In this document: in pieces, positions 44,196 to 54,390 of the stretch | Layout of the letters: each line of letters starts with the position of its first letter | Numbering within the stretch: position 1 is the first letter of the stretch | Assembly: GCA_020284085.1 (NCBI GenBank) | Contig: JACEVL010000208.1 | Span: forward strand, 681,001-745,000 | Direction: 5' to 3' | Source: Aporrectodea caliginosa | Taxonomy: Eukaryota > Annelida > Clitellata > Crassiclitellata > Lumbricidae | Length of the DNA stretch: 64,000 nucleotides | Program-made: the position numbers and the translations under genes | Notes under the pieces: generated by a model | Told to the model about the DNA's origin: nothing | The model's input: the letters and a program-made list of their open reading frames with translations, nothing else | Database searches by the model: none

Positions 44196-45158
44196 TTCGC
44201 AGTCTAGTGGTCGGTGTGGTATTCTTTAATAAGACTGGTTGTTAAATCAATCCAGTATATTAATGTGCTTGTTTGCAACCGCATGATCTACATGGAAAAT
44301 GAAGTACAATATAACATTTATGTTCAATGCTTTTTATTCAGTAATACAGACATTGAAGAATCACACGAAAGTTTATGAAGGAAGGTGCTTTATGATTCTT
44401 ATGACATTCAAGGTCTCCTGACGAAAATTGGAGATAGAGAATGACTCCAAATTAACTTTTATTTCAATGGCGATTTGTAAAATTTATGTTGTTGTATGAC
44501 CAACTGGACATTAAGTGATTTTACTCCATCTAAGGAGTTTTTTGTTGAGCTTTACTGAATTATAATTGCCTATATTTTGAACTTATTTTGTGGTGCATTC
44601 CTCTTCCTTCCCTTCCCTTTCCGTCCATTCCCTTCAATACCCTTCCGTCTCCTCCCTTCTGTCAACTACAGCAAGATGGATGATGTCTCAAACTCATGCA
44701 ACATAAAACAGTAAGTAAGTAAGCTAATGTGACGACATCTATCAGTATGCAAGAATACAATACCGTTAATTGTCCGCTTGAACTCGCTTCAAAGGAAAGT
44801 AGCGCTGCCATTTCGCAAAAACTATTTAAGCTGAAAGCCCACAAGTGGTGGTTACCAGACAACACCTTCACAGTATAAAGTTACATCTATGGCCCATGGG
44901 TATGAGGTGTTATCCACTTCACCTTTCTTAGCCTCGGCATATGAGGGCTAGTGGCGAGCCCATCAATTCACCATCTCGCTTTCCTACGGAGAGTGTACGG
45001 CCAGTTTGCTCTATATGGTGTCACTTCGATAGCATAATAAGCTACTTCAGCTTTATTTTTCCCGCAAGGTATGACGGGAAAGGTGATAGTTCCCCGTCAT
45101 AGACATCATATATTAAATGTAAGATGTCTATGTTTCCCGTTCATAAACAAAGCGAAAC

Positions 45159-45272
45159 ATGGCGGATAGCTTAGACGAATCGTTCAAAGTGGACGACTTT
45201 AATCGATGGAATGTAGATGATTTGAAGAAATTTATAACAGAAAGATGCCACAAGACAACTTCATCGAGTTAA
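45159..45272 (+). pseudogene. N-terminal fragment, SAP-like motif (37 codons)
   Basis: ATG 45159 to TAA 45272, starting MADSLDESFKVDDFNRW followed by NVDDLKKFITERC. The pattern of a tryptophan then a DLKxFL-type helix resembles the start of SAP-like DNA-binding domains found in some transposon-linked proteins. It ends abruptly, so it is probably the first exon remnant of a gene carried by the surrounding element. The family is not certain. Confidence 0.4.
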
Positions 45273-45286
45273 ACATGAACTCGTGG

Positions 45287-45490
45287 CAATCAAATATAAT
45301 AATAATAATAATAATCTTTTCTTTATTAAGCGCCTGACAAACGCACTGCGCTGTACATTTACATGTTATGCAATTGAAATCTTAACTACTAACAGAACAG
45401 ACAGCCATGTAATACAACGGCGCTAATAGCAGCCTACAAAGCAAATCCGCCCAACGGGGGCTCGAACTCGGTACCTCTCGGTCTCTGTGC
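45287..45490 (-). mobile_element. tRNA-derived SINE, second copy, head truncated
   Basis: Same body and tail as 38228-38447, with an (AAT)n run at 45293-45316 as its tail. The tRNA-like head is incomplete: the B box is GAGTTCGAGCCCC and the A box is lost. Confidence 0.8.
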
Positions 45491-46061
45491 TTCTAATATT
45501 TGCGTCAAAATAGATCATAGCAACATCGCTACCGGCACCATTCAGTTTGTTTATGAACGGTGACCTATCACGGTGAGTATCACCGGAAGTAAAAGTAAAC
45601 TGGCTGTGCATGCGCACTGGTAATGCTGAAATAGCTTATTTCAGCCTGTACAGCGCATATATCAAGAAGATGAACTCGTCAGAGGCGCGTGAAAACACCC
45701 CGTCATGTCACCATCTTATGTACACAAACTCTAACCTTAAATATACAAGGCCAATGGTGCTGCCACACATTGTTCTCAGTTGCTTAATTATCTGCAAGCG
45801 AAAGATTACTTGGCGAAGAATTGATTCATCTGTTAGCCTAAGTAAGAAAGTAACCTTATTTGCGGCAGACAAGCGCACCTGCATTATATTGTAGGCTATA
45901 CAAAGAGTACGTATAAATACGGTATAATTATATTTGAAATATGCTATAACGGGAGCAGATAATAAAGTCAATGCACAACTGACTAGGCCTATAGGACCCA
46001 AATAAAGATACACAATTAACTAAACTACTTTAAACAGTTGCGCTGTAACAATCGGCAGCCT

Positions 46062-46475
46062 AGCATGAAAGGATGCCCTCTCTTACGAAGTGAGTAGGTA
46101 CTCACGAGTACTTTGAAACCGTTTAGATTTAACAATAGTTACTGTAGCATGAAAGGGTGTCTTCTCATGCGAAGCTAGTACTTGTGAGTACTGATTCATT
46201 GTTGGGATGCTATAAAGCGGTACTTTTTAAGCTGTGTTTATTAGGCCTATAGATGTCCTTACCGTAATAGGCCTACTAGCTGGAGTTTGTAGTAAAATAT
46301 GAATGGACTCGGCTGAGAGTTCAAAGTAATTTTTGTAAATAGAAGGCAAGAATATTATATGAATTTATAGCATATTATACACACAGACACCCTCACACGC
46401 ACACCTACACACACCAACACACACAAACCAACACACACACACACACCAACACACACGCACGCACACACACACACA
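46062..46475. repeat. 77-bp direct repeat and (CA)n microsatellite
   Basis: Two units share TAGCATGAAAGG and TGAGTACT (46062-46200). 46378-46475 is an impure CA repeat. No gene is seen from 46011 to 46739. Confidence 0.65.
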
Positions 46476-46917
46476 ATCAGTGAAATCCTGTTCATCTTGT
46501 ACCTCCTCCTACTCTTCCTCGTGCAACAAGAATATAGCTTTAGCTTAACTTGTGCTTTAGTTTTAGCTTAGCTGTAATTAGAGTCGCTCTTTAGAAATTT
46601 GCACTTTACGTTTTGCGATAACGAATCGGCGGCTATGAAAATTTCAGAGGCTTGTCCGCCTACACGTTTTTTCAAAGACTTTTAGTACCGTATTGCATTA
46701 GGGCCTAAGTCTTTAATCTTGCTGATTAAATGATATATGCAGGGTGAGAATTGTTGGGGGGGTTGGGGGGGTTGAACCCCCCTAGACTTTCTTAGGACCC
46801 CCCTAGTTAAGTCTTCATTGCACACCCCGGGGGGGTCGATTCCAACCCCCCCCCCCATTTCTGAGTTTTACTAGTGTGATTTAGCATTATTGACTCTGAC
46901 AAAGAGAATAAATTTCC

Positions 46918-47695
46918 ATGGTGCAATTCAGTGGTGTGGCTACTTTGCTCAAAGCCAAATATCCATTGATTAAGAGCTTTCACTGTATGGCCCATCGCCT
47001 TGAACTCACAGTTAAAAATGCAGTAGACACTGTCAATGTAGCATCTCAATTCCGTATTTTTATGGATGAGTTATACAAAGTGTATAGCATGTCCCCCAAA
47101 ACCTGGCTGAACTTGAAAAGAGAAATGGCAAATATAAGGGTTTACTAAAGAAACTTAATTCGTTGATTTTTGTAGATGAGACTTGCTTACTTAAAGATGG
47201 TTTGCGTTGTTTGAAGCAGTTGTCTTTGTACTTGCAAAAATGATTAAAATATCATACATGCGATGGATCATGTAGAAAATGCTTGCCTTAAAAGTTAGCA
47301 ATGGGAGAACTCTTAACAAATTTTTGGAAAGTTTTGCAGTAGGAGGTTGTTACAAGAGGGTATCCATAACTAAGAGTGAAAGTGATGATTTAAAATTTGA
47401 GGCTTTTTGTTCACAATTTTTTCAAGCACTGCATGACAATGTAGTGTAGCATTTTCCATCCACTGGTATCTTGACTGCAGCTCGTGTTTTAAACAAAGCA
47501 CTGTGGCCAAAGGACCCATTACAGAAAGCTCTGTATGGGGAAAATGAAGTTGCATCTCTTTGTAAAGCTTTCGATCTCGATAAAACATTATCTGCAGATA
47601 TTGTTCTTGAATATGCTTTATTCAAACGCACTGAAATTGCAAGGCCAAAATTGAATCACGAATCTGCTTGCAGTTCTACCTATTTCTTCAGCTGA
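46918..47695 (+). pseudogene. hAT transposase, central part, broken
   Basis: 46918-47148 reads SFHCMAHRLELTVKNAV and ELYKVYSMSPKTWLNLK, typical of the RNase-H/insertion region of transposases related to vertebrate ZNF862/KIAA1586-type proteins. After stops and shifts, 47471-47695 continues with ILTAARVLNKALWPKDP and KAFDLDKTLSADIVLEY. No intact catalytic frame. Confidence 0.78.
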
Positions 47696-47699
47696 ATAG

Positions 47700-48257
47700 T
47701 CACCCGAGACAAGGATACAATATTGAGGTTATACAAATCACTGGTTAGGCCACAGTTGGAATACTGCATCCAGGTATGGAGTCCCTATCTGAAACAGGAC
47801 ATGGAAAAGCTGGAGAAGGTGCAAAGAAGAGCTACAAAAATGATTTGGGGCTACAAGGATTTGGGATATGAAGAAAGGTTGAAAAGGTGTGGACTAACAA
47901 CATTGGAGAGAAGGAGGAGCAGAGGAGACCTAATTGAAGCCTACAAGATTATTACTGGAAAGGAGGCAGTGCAGAAGGAGAAGTTTTTTGAATTAGCACC
48001 AAACAAGGCAACTCGGGGACATAGGTATAAATTATTTAAGAATCCAAAAGGGACATTAGGGCAGAAATACTTCAGTGCAAGAGTTGTAGATTTGTGGAAT
48101 AGTTTGGATGATAGTACTGTCTGAGTGGACACTATCACAGCTTTTAAGAAGAAGCTAGGAAAATTGGGCTATTAATCATGTTCCAGGTTAATTGCAGTGG
48201 TTCTAACACAGACTAAACGTCTTCTGAACCACTTAAAACCCTTGTTATGTTATGTTA
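47700..48257 (+). pseudogene. LINE RT C-terminal fragment nested in hAT
   Basis: RLYKSLVRPQLEYCIQVWSP, KVQRRATKMIWGYKDLGYEE, RSRGDLIEAYKI and RVVDLWNSL are the C-terminal part of a CR1-like LINE protein. One in-frame TGA interrupts it near 48122, and it ends at a GTTATGTTATGTT tail. This is a third LINE type, distinct from those at 21550 and 28259. Confidence 0.85.
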
Positions 48258-48537
48258 ATGCGAAAGAGGCTTCAGTCAAATGAATTTCTATCACTCAGCG
48301 GCTCGAAATAGGCTATTGACAGCAGTTGGTGACAGCATGATGGTCGGAATTAACGGTCCACCGTTGAGCAGTTGGAATGCAACAAAATATGTTGTCAGTT
48401 GGTTGAAGACGGGGAGACATGGGGCTTTAGATAAAACCACCGGTGTTTCCCAAAAACACAATGAAAGGAACATGGTACTAAACTGTTTGATTAATTCATC
48501 AGACATCAGCAGCAGTACCTACAGTTGTGTTTAGTTT
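48258..48537 (+). pseudogene. hAT transposase C-terminal piece
   Basis: 48280-48534 reads GINGPPLSSWNATKYVVSWL and KTGRHGALDKTTG, the end of a ZNF862-like transposase. An upstream KRLQSNEFLSLSG is in another frame. Confidence 0.65.
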
Positions 48538-48866
48538 TGACAATAACTTATATTAAATTCTCAGTAGGCCCTACTTGTATTTCATGATTTCATGCTATTT
48601 ACTTGCTACTTGTTCAAAATCAGTAATTATTTTCAGGTTTTCTTTAATTTTTCTATTGCATTTTTGAATAAATTCGTCAACAGAGGACTTGATTTTGATT
48701 CGAGTAGGCCTATGACTTACAAACCTGCTACGGTATACCGTCAAAATCTGCTGCTTTCAAATTCGTAGACATTAGTTTGCAAAATACGGATAAAATATTC
48801 AACTCCACATGGATTAAAGTCTGACCCCCCCAGTCTTTTTTGTACAATTCTCACACTGGATATATG

Positions 48867-49474
48867 TATATATAATTATGTATACGTTTATGTATGTATG
48901 TATGTATGTATGTATGCACTATGCAATGTATATGCCTGGTGTATCAAAGCCTGTTTTACCTTTAAATTAAGTCTTTAATCTCGCTAATTAGATGAAGTCA
49001 TTCAATTACACAGCTGGTCTTTTAACAGTCGCTCAAAAGCTCATGCAACGGAACAGCGGGGTTCACAGAGTAGAAGGATAAGGTTTGTTTAACGACGCAG
49101 TCATACCAGAGATGATTGTTGTCGTTTACCTTGGACATAAATGCAGAGCATATACTGTGAACTAAGCTATAGGTATAGGGTCAAAGACAGGTGTGCTGTC
49201 GGTCGGCTACCCAATCGGAAACACCCGATTGGTGAAATTTTGGTAGGACTTTTCCAATCCTTGCCCAGCGGAAGAGGATTTACTCCCGTCTTGGGACAAA
49301 TGTCCTTTGGAGAAGGTTATTCTGCAAATGTCCATTATTATCGATCCAGAAATGCTCTTCATTTTAATGTTCTTGGTCTTTCGCTAGTACTGTTGTCGCT
49401 ATTCTGAGGCAGCGTTTCACTGCCTAGAGCGTCTGCGACCTCGTTACCCGTGATGCCCGGATGACCATGGGCTT
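48867..49474. other. Intergenic; (TATG)n and no clear gene
   Basis: A TATGTATG run at 48890-48916, and a 30-bp echo (AAGTCTTTAATCTCGCTAAT, near 48968) of the sequence left of the hAT element at 46707. The ORF at 49141-49407 shows no recognisable domain. Confidence 0.4.
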
Positions 49475-49624
49475 ATTTAGGGGTGGTTTTACGGGTTGAA
49501 ACCCCCCCTCAATAAATGCATTACTGTTGTTAAAAACTAAAAATGTAGAAAAATACGACAATTTTCAATGGAAACCCCGAAAACTTAAAACTCCTCCGAC
49601 ATTTTTTTCTGGTTACGTCCCTGC
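49475..49624. mobile_element. MITE remnant with CTGGTTACGTCCCTG end
   Basis: The right end CTGGTTACGTCCCTG is of the CAGGGACGTAACCAG type. The left end (TTAGGGGTGGTTTTACGGG) is decayed and no duplication is evident. Confidence 0.45.
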
Positions 49625-49719
49625 GGATAACCAGCGATTTTGGACGAAGTCGCTGGCGACTGAACCCGTTTTCCATGGTCTTCGAGTTCGAGGGCATGCA
49701 ACAGGTCTGCGAGCTGTTA

Positions 49720-50169
49720 GGGGTCGTCCATTAATTATGTCAACAAAATAGGGGGAGGGGTTTGGAAAAGTTTGACAGTAGTTGACAAGGGGAGAGGGGG
49801 TTTCGGTACAATTTGACGGCAAAATTTTTTTCCCCAATGAATCAACACAGACCCTTCAAAATGGTAGGGAAAACATTAAGTAATGCTAAAAATGTATAAA
49901 GTGCTTAATGTTTAATACTACTAAAAAGCTGGTAATAAACTAAACTCATATATTTTGAAATTCGAGATTGCATTTTTACTTTTTAGTGTAAAATTTTTTT
50001 TTAAAATGATTCTACATGTATTGAGCCATTGTGTTTCTTTTTTGTAGGGGGTTCTGGGATTGTTGACATAATTTTTTAGGGGATCCGTCAATGCTTGACA
50101 GTTGTTGACAAGGGGGAGGGGTCAAAAAATGCCTAAAATTATTTGTTGACATAATTAATGGACGACCCC
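49720..50169 (+). mobile_element. MITE, GGGGTCGTCC family, copy 1
   Basis: Ends GGGGTCGTCCATTAATTATG and CATAATTAATGGACGACCCC, flanked by TA on both sides. Subterminal TTGACAGTTGTTGACAAGGG repeats occur near both ends. The copy at 53650 is in the opposite orientation. Confidence 0.9.
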
Positions 50170-50890
50170 TACGGTCTGGCAACAGACCTTTGCTGTTCCA
50201 GGATCTGCATCAATCCGAGAGAATCTGAAACGACAGGAATATGGCGAGTGTTAACGTTGGTGGTTCATGTCGACCTCTTTTGTATGGTATCCACTTCTCC
50301 CTCTGGGGTCAGACGGGTCGTCGCTCCTTCGGTAGCTTCTATGGTGGTCGCAAGAGGACACATACATGTAAAGGACAACGATAGTCTACCGTCTGTGATC
50401 GTTGACCCATCCGTCAAATAGCCGCTTGCCCTTGCCGGACTCGGACCTCCCTCGGACTACTCTTTTGGTCTTTTGGACAACCGCTCTGACTAGACGCAGC
50501 GCTCGTGAACAAGCTGGTGCCCTGCGCTTGGCTTTTGAGTGGCGCTTTAGAAGTTTGTAAATGACGATTACGATTACGATTACCCTTCGTAGGCTTGGAT
50601 GTGACCTTAGACCACGGGGCTCTCTGGTCTCTCCGGCAACCGGATTCGGACCTTCTCTGGATATCGATCTCTGGACAACCCCTCTAATATGACGCAGCGC
50701 TCTGGAGTAAGCTGATAGACAGTTGTACACTGTTACTGTTTGTCAAAAGGCCCTTGCATTGTTTAAGTCGTATACACGTTCGTGGTCAACATTGCAAAAC
50801 AGGCGCTACATCACCTAGCGGATGGTGTAATTAAGATAAGACCATAAGAGCAAGATAATACAATCACGTTCATTAGATAACACCTGATTA
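50170..50890 (+). repeat. LINE 3' UTR/tail fragments in tandem
   Basis: GGACAACCGCTCTGACTAGACG at 50465 and GGACAACCCCTCTAATATGACG at 50673 start two related pieces, each with a GCAGCGCTC tail start. The first continues into a full GATTACG-type LINE tail (50498-50583). Nothing else is recognised. Confidence 0.6.
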
Positions 50891-50897
50891 CTAATAC

Positions 50898-51203
50898 GTC
50901 ATATATATATATATGTATATATATATATAGGCCTATATAGGCTATATATATATAGGCCTATATGCTATACCCTGTATACATGTATGTACAGTACACCAAA
51001 GTGCGGATATGCAATTGGTTCAATGAAGAATAAACTTACTTTACTTACTTACTTACTTATATATATATATATATATATATAGGCCTATATAGGCTATATA
51101 TATATAGGCCTATATGCTATACCCTGTATACATGTATGTACAGTACACCAAAGTGCGGATATGCAATTGGTTCAATGAAGAATAAACTTACTTTACTTAC
51201 TTA

Positions 51204-51247
<44 letters not shown>

Positions 51248-51491
51248 CTATATATATATATATATATAGGCCTATATGTTATACTCTGTATAAATGTATA
51301 TACAGTACACCAAAGTGCGGATATGCAATTGGTTCAATAAAGAATATACTTACTTTACTAACTTACTTATATATATATATATATATATATGTTATACTCT
51401 GTATATATGTTATACTCTGTATAAATGTATATACAGTACACCAAATGCGGATATGCAATTGGTTCAATAAAGAATATACTTACTTTACTAA

Positions 51492-51555
<64 letters not shown>

Positions 51556-51570
51556 TATATATATGACGCG
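50898..51570. repeat. AT-rich satellite, four ~130-160-bp units
   Basis: Each unit has CAGTACACCAAAGTGCGGAT, ATGCAATTGGTTCAAT and AATAAACTTACTTTACTTAC, followed by a (TA)n stretch of variable length. Starts of the conserved part are near 50989, 51141, 51304 and 51435. TATAGGCCTATA palindromes are embedded. The array expands mainly in the TA runs. Confidence 0.9.
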
Positions 51571-52237
51571 TAATTGCGTCGTATCAGATGCTTGTCCAGA
51601 GATCGTATGTAAACACATTTACTGTGATATAAATCTTTATTTCAGCTGAATACAGCGATATAATGCATAGCGGCTGCACTAGTAGGTCTAGACTGATTTC
51701 CGAAATGGACTTTCAGGCGGCTAATGGAGTCTGTTCGGTAAATGATTATAAATTGCAGACCGAACTTCGTTGTTTATTCTGATTGAGCCGACTGATTTCG
51801 TTTGAATATGTTTAATTAAAGGTTGCCTAGTGCCTTGCATGACAATTGTGCCATTAGCCAAGGTCCCTTGTGAACAAGTAATAGCCTACAGCTCTACATA
51901 AACAAATCTGCAAATCGCTCCCAAGCGATATGTACGAAGCGAGTGTATACGAACTCCCAGAAGATCAGCGCCAGTTCCCTCATTCCCGTCTACGGCCTGT
52001 CAGTCTCACTTCTCCCTTGCTTTCCCTCTCCCCTGCAGCTTTCCACTCACCATTGGATATCAAGCTCCTCAAGCTATCCTTTTCCTGGCTCCATTCTGAA
52101 AGGCGTTTAGAGTAATGGTAACACTGACATGAAGAGCCGAAGAGCAGCTTGGACGCGGGATCGATACTGATACCCTTCCAAAGGTCCACTCAGCCTTTCA
52201 TTCGCCAGATGGTGTTGGTACAATGAGCACTATAGGA
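51571..52237. other. Intergenic, nothing recognised
   Basis: No repeat family or domain is recognised. The ORF at 51930-52115 has no supporting features. Confidence 0.4.
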
Positions 52238-52345
52238 CAGATAGGCGCCTTGCATGGCTGCCATACTGTTGAATTCGACTCCTGTAATAACTTGAGATCA
52301 TCCGTTCATACTACGAATTGTAGGCCTAATCATACTGTGGTGTGT
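52238..52345. repeat. Orphan fragment of the zinc-finger unit head
   Basis: CTTGCATGGCTGCCATACTG, ATTCGACTC and ATCCGTTCATACTACGAATTG match 17695-17790. It carries GGCCTA after GAATTGTA, where unit 1 has none. It suggests that the array once extended here or that a piece was transposed. Confidence 0.8.
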
Positions 52346-52379
52346 CCATTAAATAATAATCGTTTATTATTATTAGAAT

Positions 52380-52765
52380 ATTATCACTCTTTCACCGCTC
52401 CATGACCACCATCACCAACGATTTTCACCGTAGCACCATGCAGTCTCCTCTGCTTGACCTCCCCAGATTCTGACCTGGCACCCAAACGGACCAAACAAAC
52501 TGGATATTGGGAACTTGATTTTATATAGCGCCGTTATTTAAGCTGGTTTCCCTGCCGCGGCTTTTGTGTGGCGTTGTGAAATTTCAGAAATTACATTACA
52601 TTACAACCCATAGCTGTTCGGCGTCTCTTGGATAAACTTCCGCCAGATTTGCGACAATAGTAGGCTATTATCAGATCCATCGCATATACGAACTCACCAA
52701 AACTGAACCTCTTCCTATATCTCTGCGCATGTCTTTCATTCAAATCTGAAAACACAGTTAGCTAT
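52380..52765 (+). pseudogene. LINE 3' UTR, tail and C-terminal fragments
   Basis: 52380-52600 parallels 40140-40355 (ATATAGCGCC tail, GCTTTTGTGTGGCG). 52604-52762 matches the C-terminal coding region of the intact LINE (31450-31600), including GAACTCACCAAAAC and CCTCTT. Two fragments therefore lie head to tail. Confidence 0.7.
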
Positions 52766-53019
52766 ACATTGGTAAGAGCGTAGGCTGCGTCTCATGCGCC
52801 TCTGTGTTAGAGAGCGTGCGCGTGAGGATCACGGTTCGCTTGCCGATGCTGGCTTATTTCAGAGATTCAAATCTCGGGCTAGCACGGTCCTTGCACGGGG
52901 ACCTTAAATGGCGTGACGCTCAGTCAAATGGGCAGCGATGGTGAAGGATCTCGCCAGAACAGTTCATTGACACATGAGCAGGGTCGAGGCCATATACATT
53001 ACATTACGTTTGTCCTACA

Positions 53020-53090
53020 CGTAGAAATAAAACTGATCTTGGTAGACAGCATGTCTTGACCGGCGCTCATTCACAACTGCTGGTCCCATC
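53020..53090 (+). pseudogene. Short LINE C-terminal fragment
   Basis: CCGGCGCTCATTCACAACTG then CTGGTCCC resembles the FGRRSFTVAGP-coding string at 55825-55862, the usual 'VAGPxxWNSLP' region of LINE proteins. A serine codon is followed by a stop. Confidence 0.5.
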
Positions 53091-53093
53091 CAT

Positions 53094-53396
53094 TTAGAAC
53101 TCTCCTGCTCCTCCTGCTCTTCCTCCTTCTCCTCCTCTTCCTCCTACTCCTCCTCATCCTCCTCTTCTTTCCCTCCTCCACTTCCTCTTCCTCCTCCCAT
53201 CTTCCTCCTCCTTCTCCTCTTCCTCTTCTTCTTCCTCCTACTCTTCCTCCTTCTCCTCTTCCTCTTCTTCTTCCTCCTCCTCTCTTTCTTTTTCCTCCTC
53301 CTCTCTTCCTCCTCCTCACCTTTCTCCTCCTCCTCCTCCTCCGCCTCCGCCTCCTCCTCCTCCTCCGCCTCCTCCTCCTCCTCCTCCTCTATTCGT
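53094..53396. repeat. 300-bp polypyrimidine tract (CCT/CTT)n
   Basis: Almost only C and T on the plus strand, with rare A or G. The lysine/glutamate-rich ORFs on the minus strand (53071-53503) come from this composition. Such mirror-like tracts can form triplex DNA. Confidence 0.9.
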
Positions 53397-53454
53397 AACT
53401 CTCTGAGGCAGCATTTCGCACCATGCAAACTGAAAGCTTTCCTCGCTTGGATAA

Positions 53455-53649
53455 TATTTCGTAATCGTAATCGTGATCGTAACAGCAAACTCCCAAATTT
53501 CAAAAGCGCTATATTAGCTCAGGGCAGCACAGGAACCGATTTTCACCTTACCTACCAATCGATTTTTTTTACTGAGCGCCTGCGAATAAGCTGATTGATT
53601 CTTGCGACTTCAGTTTTTGGGGCCCTGTAGAGTCTCGAGATTACGATTA
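53455..53649. repeat. Two LINE tails, one antisense and one sense
   Basis: 53455-53515 (CGTAATCGTAATCGTGATCG, then AAAGCGCTATA) is an antisense GATTAC tail. 53567-53649 (GAGCGCCTGCGAATAAGCTG ... GAGATTACGATTA) is a sense tail. The MITE at 53650 is inserted at the end of the latter. Confidence 0.7.
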
Positions 53650-54086
53650 GGGGGTCGTCCATTAATTATGTCAACAAATTTTAGGCAGTTTTTGACCCCC
53701 TCCCCCCCTTGTCAACAACTGTCAAACATTGACGGACCCCTAAAAAATTATGTCAACAATCCCAGACCCCCCCCCTACAAAAAAGAAACACAATGGCTCA
53801 ATACATGTAGAATATTTTTACACTACAAAAATGCAATCTCGAATTTCAAAATATATGAGTTTAGTTTATTACCAGCTTTTAGTAGTATTAAACATTAAGC
53901 ACTTTATAAATTTTTAACATTATTTAATGTTTTTGCTACCATTTTGAAGGGTCTGTGTTGATTCATTGGGGGAAAAAAATTTGTTGACGTCAAATTGTAC
54001 CGAACCCCCTCCCCTGTCAACAACTGTCAAACTTTTCCAAACCCCACCCCACCCCCTATTTTTTGACATAATTAATGGACGACCCC
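53650..54086 (-). mobile_element. MITE, GGGGTCGTCC family, copy 2 (inverted)
   Basis: Ends GGGGGTCGTCCATTAATTAT and ATAATTAATGGACGACCCC, flanked by TTA at 53647-53649 and 54087-54089. Its interior is the reverse complement of copy 1 (49720-50169), with shared strings such as AATATATGAGTTTAGTTTAT. Confidence 0.92.
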
Positions 54087-54330
54087 TTAGCTTACGACGA
54101 TTGCTCAGATGCATCTGATGTCTTATCGGTTTATCGTTATTAAATGGCGACCTTGCCTATAGGCGATTGTGGTCAAACGCAGATATTTTAAGAAAGTAAT
54201 TTTTATTATCTATCTTGATCAGGGAATTACGGAGCGTTGCTATGGAAATTTTGCTCCTCATAATTAATCAGGAGTATAATTTATTTAATTAGGCCTATAT
54301 ATAATATTGTTTTGTATTGTATCTATCAAT

Positions 54331-54390
54331 TTTTATAGCGCCTCTCGCAGTGCCCACCAATCAGAGGCGCTCCCAGTGGGAAAGGCCTAG
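54331..54390 (-). repeat. Diverged LINE/SINE tail, antisense
   Basis: TTTATAGCGCCTCTCGCAGT then AATCAGAGGCGCTCCCA matches the (TGAA)n-tailed family stem. The rest of 54090-54560 is not recognised apart from AT repeats. Confidence 0.6.

Larger units (their letters stand above)
45033..45645 (+). mobile_element. DNA element with AATAAGCTACTTCAGC ends
   Basis: Left AATAAGCTACTTCAGC, right GCTGAAATAGCTTATT. A hairpin-like pair CATAGACATC...GATGTCTATG is near 45100-45130. It contains a short coding start at 45159 and a SINE at 45287-45490. The host flank continues on both sides as in unit 2. No clean target duplication was seen. Confidence 0.6.
44196..46010. repeat. 3' flank of zinc-finger unit 3, interrupted by a TIR element
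   Basis: 44196-45015 and 45690-46010 match the unit 2 flank (37380-38700 and 38780-39040). The stretch between is an insertion bounded by inverted AATAAGCTATTTCAGC-like ends. Confidence 0.75.
46740..48858 (+). mobile_element. Decayed hAT element (ZNF862-like transposase) with exact 8-bp TSD
   Basis: Ends CAGGGTGAGAATTGTT and TGTACAATTCTCACACTG, flanked by GATATATG at 46732-46739 and 48859-48866. Runs of G or C lie just inside both ends. Transposase pieces are at 46918, 47471 and 48280. A LINE fragment sits at 47700-48257. Confidence 0.93.

Noticed and set aside
53071..53503. Lys/Glu/Arg-rich minus-strand ORFs
   Set aside because: Product of the polypyrimidine tract; no non-repeat sequence supports a gene.
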